Source: Acanthopleura granulata
Taxonomy: Eukaryota > Mollusca > Polyplacophora > Chitonida > Chitonidae
DNA length: 64,000 bases
Direction of reading: 5' to 3'
Assembly (NCBI GenBank): GCA_016165875.1
Contig: JABBOT010000011.1
Coordinates: forward strand, 7,505,711-7,569,710
In this document: piece after piece, positions 36,392 to 47,300 of the stretch
Layout: each line of letters opens with the position of its first letter
Position numbering within the stretch: position 1 is the first letter of the stretch
Position numbers and translations under genes: made by a program
Notes under the pieces: model-generated
The model's input: the letters and a program-made list of their open reading frames with translations, nothing else
Told to the model about the DNA's origin: nothing
Databases searched by the model: none

Positions 36392-36535
36392 ATGAGTGGG
36401 AAGGTCTGCCAGCAACCTGCGGATGGTCGTGGAAATCCCCCGGTCTCCTCCCACCATAATGCTGACTGCCTTCAGATAAGTGAAATATTCCTGAGTACGG
36501 CGTAAAACACCAATCAAATAAATAAATAAATAAAT
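36392..36535 (+). mobile_element. SINE family A, 5'-truncated
   Basis: Starts at GTGGGAAGGTCTGCCAGCAA and runs to ACGGCGTAAAACACCAATCA and a four-fold AAATA tail. The tRNA-like half is missing. Confidence 0.9.
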
Positions 36536-36951
36536 GACTTGTTAAATTTTTATGGTTGATCTTGAAGCTGCATGTACATTAATGTCAGCTGTCTGTTAAA
36601 GTGAAAGACAGCTCATGTTCTGATTAAAGTTTGCCTGAAAGGTTGGACAATATTATGGTTATTTTGGTAAAGTAATTTTTTTCTAACAGCCATTATGACA
36701 GTGAAAATTGACTAGCATGAAACGCAGCCATTCTCTTTAGGCTGTAACGTAATTGTTCCAAGCACAAAACACTCTTGTAATCTGACACTGTAGTATGCTA
36801 TTAGGGTTGTGGTTGAAACTTAAGTACATATGTAAATTTATATCATGAAGTGGTCAAGAAACTTACTGTCATCATAGCACAATGGTCTAGAAATAATTTG
36901 TAGTAATGGTCACACCTGTTTTGGTTATAATTAAAACATATAACATTAAAA

Positions 36952-37066
36952 GAGTGGGGAAGGTCTGCCAGCAACCTGTGGATGGCTCCTCCCACCATGA
37001 TGTTGTCCTGTAAATGAAATATTCTTGAGGACAGTGTAAAACACTAATCAAATAAATAAATAAATC
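36952..37066 (+). mobile_element. SINE family A, 5'-truncated with a body deletion
   Basis: GTGGGGAAGGTCTGCCAGCA, CTCCTCCCACCATGATGTTG and AACACTAATCAAATAAATAA. About 40 bp of the usual body are deleted. Confidence 0.85.
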
Positions 37067-37703
37067 AAAGAGCGTCCTGTCCCTATGCTATGACAATGAT
37101 ATATTGACATTCAACTCAAAACATTTATGTCACAGTTTGTAAACAGCTGATATCTCCTGATTCTCTGATTGGTCAGTCTGTCATGAGCTTAATAGCATGG
37201 GTGCTTTCAGATTTTCAGTCGGCAGAAAATACTCCACACTTCAAAGGAAGATAAGCAACAAGTTCAAACAGGTTTTATTTTGAAATGGGAATTTGGTAAT
37301 CTTTTTTTGCCTCAGCCATGAGCTGCTTTTTACTTGAACAAGTAGTCTGTACGCCCATCAGCTGTGCAGAGGCAGGATGAACCTCATAGGAGATACGAGA
37401 AACCTTGGCTGCAGGATGGTGGACCACCCCCCCCCACCCTCCCTGAAGTTACCATGATACTGGTGCTCTGTTATTTACAGAAAGAGATTAAGAACGGTGA
37501 TTGGAGAGCACTTAGTCCATAAAGTTAGCATGCAGACCAGAAAGCAGAGCGGTTCAGTCGTCCTGTTGTCTCAGGTTATGAACATCGGACTCTTGAAAGT
37601 ATTAATTTCCCCAAAACAATACACTTAAGGCGCAATTCAATATTCATGAAGCCAATATAAATAAGCAGATGCTTAGTTATGAAACAGTGTTTTTCATATA
37701 TAA

Positions 37704-37909
37704 GGGGGCCTCCGTGGCTCAGTCGGTTAGGGTGCTGTGAGTTCAAGTCCAGCTCATGCTGGCTTCCTCTCCGGCCATATGTGGGAAGGTCTGCCAGCAA
37801 CTTGCGGGTAGTCGTTTCCTCCCACCATAATGCTGGCCGTTGTCTTATAAATGAAATATTCTTGAGAATGGCATAAAACACCAATCAAATAAATAAATAA
37901 ATAAATAAA
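37704..37909 (+). mobile_element. tRNA-derived SINE, family A, internally deleted
   Basis: Intact 5' end GGGGCCTCCGTGGCTCAGTC (box A-like TGGCTCAGTCGG), box B-like GTGAGTTCAAGTCC, body GGAAGGTCTGCCAGCAACTT and a tail of five AAATA units. About 40 bp between the boxes are deleted. A short flanking repeat TTTTCATA may be part of the target-site duplication. Confidence 0.92.
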
Positions 37910-38732
37910 TTTTCATACATGGGCCTGCTATCATTTGGATAACCTGCACACTGTTTAATATTACATCAGGGTGTCTGAGTTCTTGTCTTTCAAGTAATGT
38001 AGAATTGAAAAGGAAATGAAACACATGTAAATGTGTTGTTTGGTTATTGCATATATATGTGTGTGATTCCATATGTATCTTTGTCATCGTTCAAAGGCAT
38101 CTGCAAGCACTTGAGTATTGCTATCTGACCATCCACCTACTGCACAATAACAAGAGAGGTGTTCAAGAAAGTAATTCTGCACAAGTATTATGAAAGTATG
38201 CCGACAGTTAAAATATGTGCATGTCTATAGTACTGTTTACACCGCTCCCTACTAGACAGACATGAACAGCTTAAAACCACACATGAGCAGGGTAGTTCAT
38301 AACAGCATGTGTATTGCTAATTGCCCCAGGTTCTAGCCAACGTAGCTGCACCTCATTTTGAGGGAGACTATGACTTGTATAGCACGCAACCTACATGAAT
38401 TTTTCAAGTCTTTGAGAAACCATTAGAAGTTGAAAGACTTAGCCTCTGTACATGCATGCTAGCGGCCAGCCGTACATTTTCAGGTGTTGTATGTGGATGT
38501 AACTTGTCAAGTTCGTCTGGCAGTACATTCAGCGATGCCAGTTTTAACTTACAAGCAGTATGCACAGTATGTGTATTGTTGTGTATTTTTGTTGCGTACA
38601 GAACATCAGTTTAACATAGCATTTCCTGATAAAGAAAGGTTAACATTGTTGATAGATGACGGAGGTACGTGCACTGTTATGTAATTAGTACAGTGCGATT
38701 TATTAGTTATCTAATAAAGATAGAAGGTCAGT

Positions 38733-38881
38733 GTTTGGGAAGGTCAGTCCGCAACCTGCGGATGGTTGTGGGTTTCTGCCAGGCTCTGCTTGGTTTCCTT
38801 CCACCATAATGATGGACGCCGCTGTATAAATGAAATATTCTTGAGTGCGGTGGAAAACACCAATGAGATAAATAAATAAAT
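38733..38881 (+). mobile_element. SINE family A, 5'-truncated
   Basis: Starts at GTTTGGGAAGGTCAGTCCGC and ends with CACCAATGAGATAAATAAAT. It lies about 260 bp upstream of the GDPD5-like start codon and so may fall in that gene's promoter or 5' untranslated region. Confidence 0.88.
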
Positions 38882-39143
38882 CATTATTTGTTGCAGGGGT
38901 TGCAGAGAATTTAGGCAAATACAGCTATAAGCAGCCAGCAAGATGTAAACTTCCCTGCATCGTTTAAAACAGACTTGAAGGTGGGTGCATCCTAGCATTA
39001 ATGGCTGGGCTGGCGAGTTATTAAAGAGACACGAAGTCGATGATGAAGGAGAAAAGCTTGTGATCAGCTCATTTAGGAGACTACGTATGTGCTGATTTCC
39101 ATTTTGCAATCGCGGTGAAAGGCAGCTATCCCAGACAGCGGCC

Positions 39144-39260
39144 ATGGTTAGCCACCAGCGATTGCAGCATTACCGAGCGAACTACTGCTCTCTGTGTATG
39201 ACTGGACTATTGGGGTGTCGCTGGCATCGATACAAGCAGTCAACGCGGGACAGTAGAAAG
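39144..39260 (+). CDS. GDPD5: GDPD5-like coding exon 1
   Basis: 39 codons from an ATG in good context (GCGGCCATGG) to AGAAAG|GTAAGG, ending in phase 0. The encoded start [10 protein letters not shown] closely matches the vertebrate GDE2 N terminus. Three cysteines sit at residues 15, 18 and 25; Cys25 corresponds to the GDE2 cysteine reported to form a redox-regulated disulfide. This is the cytoplasmic N-terminal tail. A 5.76-kb intron follows. Confidence 0.92.
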
Positions 39261-41271
39261 GTAAGGCTTCCTGTGATAACAACAACTTGTCTGAAAAGCT
39301 TTTGTGTATTTTAAAAGCTTGATCCTGAAGATAGCCTACCAGTCTTGATGTATGCCTCGATATTGTTTCACTGAATTGTTCTCACCTGTATGAAAAAACT
39401 ATTGTATTCATGCCAGCTGTAAGGCGACCTGCAGTGAGGTAAGCCTGGTGGGTATGTGTAGGAAGTGATACATTGTACAAGTACATGTTTTTATGTATGT
39501 GTGAACATGTAAGTTATTAAAACCTTGGCACCAGTGCTGTAATTTTTCAACCTTTAAATTTGCATACTTTTAAGATATTTCTTCAGACACATGCGCACAT
39601 GTATTCTGGGCAGACTGATAAATTTATTCTTTATGGAAAGCCCTGTAATTGGCAAACCCGATTGCTGTATGCTTTTGTCACTGTTCACACTGGAAGTTGC
39701 TCTTTCATATGCTGTTGAAAGGTTGAGGAATTTCATTTAGTACATACTGCTGTCAGCTACTCATCCTGGACAGCCAAGATAGCCTGAGTACATACTGCTG
39801 TCAGCCTGAGTACATACTGCTGTCAGCTACTCATCCTGGACAGCCAAGATAGCCTGAGTACATACTGCTGTCAGCCTGAGTACATACTGCTGTCAGCCTG
39901 AGTACATACTGCTGCCAGCCTGAGAACATACTGCTGCCAGCCTGAGTATATACTGCTGCCAGCCTGAGTACATACTGCTGTCAGCTACTCATCCTGGATA
40001 GCCAAGACAGCCTGAGTACATACTGCTGTCAGCCTGAGTACATACTGCTGTCAGCTACTCATCCTGGACAGCCAAGATAGCCTGAGTACATACTGCTGTC
40101 AGCCTGAGTACATACTGCTGTCAGCTACTCATCCTGGGCAGCCAAGATAGCCTAAGTACATACTGCTGTCAGCCTGAGTACATACTGCTGTCAGCTACTC
40201 ATCCTGGGCAGCCAAGATAGTCTGAGTAACCCTTTGCCATGTTTGCTTGTATTTGGACTTTGTCATGTTAGCGCACATGACTCCAAATGGACAGACATGT
40301 ATATATTTATTTATTTATTTGATTGGTGTTTTATGCTGTACTCAAGAATATTTCACTTATACGATGGCGACCAGCATTAATCCACGAGGGAAATCCACGA
40401 CCATCCGTAGGTTGTTGGCACACCTTCCCACGACCATCCGTAAGTTGCTGGTGGACCTTCCTGCGACCATTCACAGGTTGCTGGCGGACCTTCCCACATA
40501 TGACAGACGTGTATAGTGCACAAAAACCTTGGTACATGTACACAGGATGGTACCCCTCCAGTAACCTGCGGATGGTTCTGCCCAGAATCCTCCCACCATA
40601 TTACGTTGGTCGCCATCATATTTAAGTGAAATATTCTTGAGTATAACGCAAGTAAATAAATAATGAATACAACAGCCTTGTGTGCATTTTTATCCTAATT
40701 ACCATGTATTTCTAGGGTGTTGAAACATATACCTGTACCTGTATAGATCCCATAATGCTACATGTACATGCATAGAACTAGTACCTGTACAGATCCCATA
40801 ATGCTACATGTACACGTATAGAACTAGTACCTGTACCTGTATAGATCCCATAATGCTACATGTACACGTATAGAACTAGTACCTGTACAGATCCCATAAT
40901 GCTACATGTACACGTATAGAACTAGTACCTGTACCTGTGTAGATCCCATAATGCTACATGTACACATATACAACTAGTACCTGTACCTGTGTAGATCCCA
41001 TAATGCTACATGTACAAGCATAGAACTAGTACCTGTATAGATGCCGTAATGCTACATGTACACATATAGAACTAGTACCTGTACATGTATAGATCCCATA
41101 ATGCTACATGTACATCTGTTTAGAAGTATTGTGCATCTAACCATGTCTAACAGCATCTCATTGTACCAGTGTCTGCGTGTATAAAGTTCATCTTGACATA
41201 AAAAGCTGTTACATGGGTAAGGCTGTTAACTCCATCATTTGTGTGAAGTGTGTTAAGGGTACTTATGGTAG

Positions 41272-41304
<33 letters not shown>

Positions 41305-44300
41305 ATGCCAGAGTTCACTAAATGCTTCTGTAGTCCCAGATTGTCCATTGTGCCAGGTTTATTGAGATCTAAATGCCATGCACCCAACCCCATTGTGTAC
41401 ATGTATCCAAGTATATACAGTAATTCTAAAAATCTACTTTCTACATGTTTACAATATGTAGCTTTCAACCATATTGTAAGGACATTGTTTGGTGCAGACT
41501 GGTAAATTACTCTTTGTGTGAAGCTGTGAAATTAGCCAACCCAATCACTGTGACTTTGGCCTCCAAAATCAAATTGAAAAAGTGATGTTACTGTATCATA
41601 CCTGCGAGGAGTTTGAGGAATTAGGGTATGTACAGCTCTATCAAATACACTAATGACCTGGTACAGGATGTTTAAACTCTGTGCTGCTGTACTGTACATA
41701 AATTCCCTGACATGTACTTGTATATAGAGATGGACGCTGTTTCACACTAGTTGACAGTAATTTAGGGTACCTTTCGTGATGGAAGCACCTACTCGTGTAG
41801 TTACATACATGTAGGTGCTCTATGGAATTGTAATATATGGGGTTCACTGAGCACATTGTTGATGTTGTATATGAAGGACAATGATGGTGATGAAACGGAG
41901 GGCCAAGTGGCCTTACAGTGTTTGCTGTATCAAAAGCCCTGCAGGCTGGGAGGTGAAAACTGATGCTACTACTTGTTGTTATTGTGGAATGAAGTCTGAG
42001 AGAGTGGTAGGTAAAACTGATGCCAGGTGTTGTCAGTGTGGAACAGAGTCTGAGAATGTGGTAGGTAAAACTGATACCAGGTGTTGTCGTTGTGGAACAA
42101 GGTGTGAGAATGTGGTAGGTAAAACTGATGCCAGGTGTTGTCAGTGTGGAACAGAGTCTGAGAATGTGGTAGGTAAAACTGATACCAGGTGTTGTCGTTG
42201 TGGAACAAGGTGTGAGAGTGTGGTAGGTAAAACTGAGGCCAGGTGTTGTCATCGTGAAACAAGGTGTGAGAGTGTGGTATGTAACTCCTGTTATCCGTGT
42301 TACCGTTGTGGAGCAAGATATGGTGGGTAAAACCAGTACCGGGCGTGTGGAACAAAGTATGACAGGGTAGTAGGTAAAACTGAGGCCAGATGTTATGAGG
42401 TTTCAGTGTGGTAGGTAAGATAGATAGATGTTTTTACCATTGTGGAACGAAATTTGTGTAAGAGTGAGGTGCATGGGCAAAAAACAGTCATGCATATAAT
42501 CTCTGATCATAGGGCTTAATAAAAATGGACGTTTTTAATAAATGTAAAATGACAAAGTTTGCACAAGTCTGATTAATTTTGTACTGTGGTTACTTGTCTA
42601 CTGGAATGGAGTTTCTGCAGTCTGTGAGTTTGTAATCAGTGGAAGGATGCACAACATGAAATACGATGTAATGTATGAAGCCGCGTGATGAGTAAGTACA
42701 TGTATACAGTGACGATGTTATGATTGCACAGAAGCTTAGGTCAAGTTATCGAGGAAGATAAATTTGCATGTTCATCACAAAAAATGCGAAAGAGTAGCAT
42801 TGAACAACATATGTAGCACAGATGCGATGACCCCACAGGTACATCTTCTTGGTCAGATGTGTTAGAATGACGCGCAGATTGTAGGTGTCTAATTACAACT
42901 CAAGTGAACGCGCTCAGTTAATTGTGGTCGCGTTTATTAGATCCCTGCATGTATAACACATACACCACATTGTTACTGATTGTTCGCGACGTCATGCATT
43001 CAAGGAGACTGACTCCTGGGAGAAGTTTTGATCACTAATCTCCAGCTGTAATATAAATTACATGCATACTTTCCTACCTGACAATTAAAAACTCCTTGCG
43101 ATTAATTAGAAGGGTTTAATAACTTGTAGAATTAATCCGTTAGACATGAAAACCACTAAAATGTTGTCCAAGCCCTCCACAGTATTCATTATGTATATTG
43201 TGTTATCAAAAAAAATGTTGGCCACCTATGTGTACATGTGTGTATTTTAGGCTGATGCACATGTAAGGTTGTTGATGAACAGGGTATTACCCTGACAGGT
43301 CTGATAGGCTAATTGGTAAATATTGTGTCACTGGAAGGTATAATGCAAATCCTTTAGTAACTACATGTATTAATTAAATAAGACTGGCAATGATTGTATA
43401 AGAACCATTTAATATATAATTATATACAGATTGGACTTTGACAGTATACATGTGCATGTTTCATAATAGATATTTCACGGGTAATATATTACCGAAATAT
43501 TACACCTGAAATTTCATTTATTCTGCATACAGGTATGCATGCATTCATTCCTTAAGTGAACCCTCCCCTCACATGCGAATGGTTCAGATCCGAGTCTTGC
43601 ACAGGGAATTCCTAGAGTTCCCTGCCCTTATTTATGTCCTTGTCGATGCAAACTTGACAGCGCATATGTTGCCATTTGTCTTGTTTTTTATGTACTGAGT
43701 GGAAATCTGTGTACATAAACTGCTGGGAAAGTTTCTTCAGAACTTGAAAGAAGGAAAAAGTTTGTAATGAGGCTATATATTTTACAAAGTAAAAACACAA
43801 AATTGAAAAAGTACACCCATGTTTATCTGTTCATTGTGACATGCTTGAGTTACTCTAATTACGCATGTCACTTTGTTAACAGTGATGTAAACCATATCTC
43901 CCTAGCCTGTGCAGTGTGTACTGTAATTCTTGAACATTTTCGCATGTTTGTAAGGTTTTTTGATCAGGCATAATCTGAAGGTATTTTTTTGTATTAACCA
44001 GTACAATTATACTTTTCATGCAGCCCTGAAATTGACCAATCCAACCAATGCAGTTTTGTCTCCAAAATGTGCATAAATTGGATGGAAAGTTGGTATTTCA
44101 TGTGCTAAAAGGTGTCAGGAATTAAATTACAGTAAGGGGCCTCCGTGGCTTAGTCGGTTAGTGCACTATCACAGCACAATGACCCGAATCCTCTTGCCAA
44201 TACCATCGCTGTGAGTTCAAGGCCAGCTCATGTTGGCTTCCTCTCTGGCCGGCTGTGGGAAGGTCTGCCAGCAACCTGTGGATGGTCGTAGGTTTCCCCT

Positions 44301-47300
44301 GGGGCTCTGCTCGGTTTCCTCCACCATAATGCTGGCCGCCATCGTATAAGTGAAATATTCTTGAGTACGGCATAAAACACCAATCAAATAAATAAATAAA
44401 TTACAGTACTCTTCGGACCATATGTCACAGTCTCGTGGTGTAAAATGCACTTGGTATGCCTAGTGCCATGCAAAACATTATTGCCAGGTTCATGGGGAGA
44501 TTAATGGGTAATTCATAAAAACTTCTTCCTGTGTGTAACAAAGTAGTTCAAAGCAGTGGACTCCTCTGTTCTTTCCTTTGTTGTGTTGCCATTTTCAGTG
44601 TATGTTTATCCATAAAACACTCACATGTAGATTGTGCACAAACACAGCCCAATCTGCAACATGACAGAGGGAAATTGGAAGATATGTTCAACTGTAATTT
44701 ACACCTTTTGTGCATGAGTCTCCCATTGTTTCATGAAATGTGTTAAGTTGCTAATTACAAAGACAGGTGGTCACCATCCTGTACAGTGTACATGTACATG
44801 TATGTACTGGCTTACTACTACTTACTTACCACTGCTGTGGGCAAACTGTCAAGGTGCTTGCCTTTCATTCACTATCACACATGAAGTGCGGGTTCAAACC
44901 CCGGACACTTCGGTTTCCTGCACTCGGCAGATTGACTGTCATTGTATAAATAAAATCATTCTTTATTATGGTGTTAAACATCAGTCAATCAATCAATAAA
45001 TCTTTCAATCTAAATTTCAGCGTGACTTGTTGAGCTTCACAGTATTGGTGGTCACCTTCCTGTATGTGCTGTTCTACCTCTACTTCTGGCTGGTCGCAGG
45101 CAATGACTATGATAACTTCAACTGGTGAGTTATGTGCATTGATGACTTCAGCTGGTGAGTTATGTGCATTGATGACTTCAGCTGGTGAGTTATGTGCATT
45201 GATGACTTCAGCTGGTGAGTTGTATGCATTGTTGACTTTGACTGGTGAGTTCTATTCATGGAGTTTTACACCATGGAAACTGGCAAGTTTATAATGACTG
45301 CACCAATGACTTTAACTGGTCATTGGGTATTGTATGATACTGATACGGACTGATCCTTGATTGCCTTGATTTCCCAACCAACCTTTTCATGTGAAAGAAC
45401 TACATTTACTTCAGTGTGCACCTTTTTGATTTGAATTTGGAGATGAAACTGCATATACACTTTTCCACCTTTATTGCAGCTTGTGGGAAAGGTTGTCGAT
45501 AACTTAATTCCCTGGTGGTACTGTTAGTGGCTGGACACTTCACAATACTGCTTTTCTCCGCACAGCATGTCTAGATTCTGTTTAGCTTGATCTTTTAATC
45601 TGATCTACTGGCCCATGTTAATGTTGAATTCTTTTCACCAATTTAATTCAAGTGTTTTGCTATAAGGACTGCCATCACATATAATGCTCTGCATGGATTT
45701 CTCCCACCATGATGCTGGCCACTGTCGTGTAAGTGAAGTATTCTTCAATACTTTCAAGTAAAACCCCAATAAAACTTCAATACTTTCAAGTAAAACCCCA
45801 ATCAAATAAATAAATAAATGAATCAGGCTGTAAGATGGTTAGGACCCCTACATGTACATGTCTGCACCAAAATTTAGTGTCAACTTGCGAGGAGATTTGA
45901 AATTACCGTTAACCTGTGTATTGTTCTTTTGGCCAGGTATATCTACAATGTGCTGTCCAGATGGTACCCCTGGTATAAGGTGTTCCTGGGCTTCACCTGT
46001 GCTATTTTCATCTACTATGCTATACTTATGGTAAGAAGGCGTACCACCGTCATTGTGTACATATACATGTATGATGAAATAGCCTGTAATTTTGCTTGAA
46101 CTAGTGCATTAAATAGAGGCAAACAAATGTCATGACATACTTGTATTTAGTGCTGGATGAAATTCACATTTTTCCAATATGATATCATCCTTCCTTCCAA
46201 ACAAAACTGTAAATACCTTTCTAAGATCAGTAGAACTCTGCAGAATCAGTCATGATAATGGGATAAACTAACCATAGTTTGTTTATAATTGGGAGGTAAC
46301 ACACAGCTCATGAGTGAATGTGTAGTCCACATTTAGGTGGACAACATCAAATCCTTGGAGTTGCTGAGTGGGTGAGTGCTCCAGTGCAGCGTTATGACCC
46401 CGTGCCTCTAACCAATGAGAAAGCCACGAGTTCAAGTGATGCAGTTGTTGGCTTCCTCTGCGACCTTACGTGAGAAGGTCTGCCAGCAACCTGCGGATGG
46501 TCGTGGGTTTCCCACGGGGTCTGCCCGGTTTCCTCCCACCATATTTGCTGGACGCTGTCGTATAAGTGAAATTTTCTTGAGTACAGTGTAAAACACCAAT
46601 CAGGTGAATAAATATACCCTTAGAACAGGTGTAAGTTCAAACCTGTTGAATTTATATCTGTCTTAAATTGCTACATTACTAGAGTATACACCAATATACC
46701 TATAGACTAAGTAATACCATTATCTCACATTACATGGTTACCATTTCTGTACTTAGATTTAGGTTTTTGGGAAGGAACCTGTATTTTGTTAATAATTCAG
46801 TGTACGTCAGCATAGCATTTAAGTAGGGTACCACTATCATAAATGTGTAACCATTAGGGTGGCCTGCTGTGCAGCATTGTGATTTGACCAAAATAATCTT
46901 GAAAGTGGTGTTAATTTTGAATTGGTACATGTGAAGGTCTGCCAGCAACCTGAGGATGGTTGTGGGTTTCCCCTGGGCTCTGCCCAGTTTTCACCCACCG
47001 TAATGCTGGCCGCCGTCGTATAAGTGAAATATTCTTGAGTACAACACAAAACACCTATCAAATAAATAAATAAATGAATTTGGAATTGAACAAACAGTAC
47101 ATGTTTGTGTATCATTGATTTATGTACTCTGTATGAAGTGTCCGTCTGGGTGTGTGTATGAAGTGTCCGTCTGGGTCTGTGTTTCAGTGTCTATATACTC
47201 TGTATGAAGTGTCCGTCTGGGTCTGTGTTTCAGTGTCTTACTCTGCTTCACATCACCCATGGTCATCAGCTGTATGTCTACCCCGTCCATTTAATCATCA

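Noticed and set aside
41650..42355. Minus-strand frames with ITFTYHIL / [14 protein letters not shown] repeats
   Set aside because: Antisense reading of the 54-bp minisatellite, whose period is divisible by three. Both strands being open argues for repeat geometry, not a gene.
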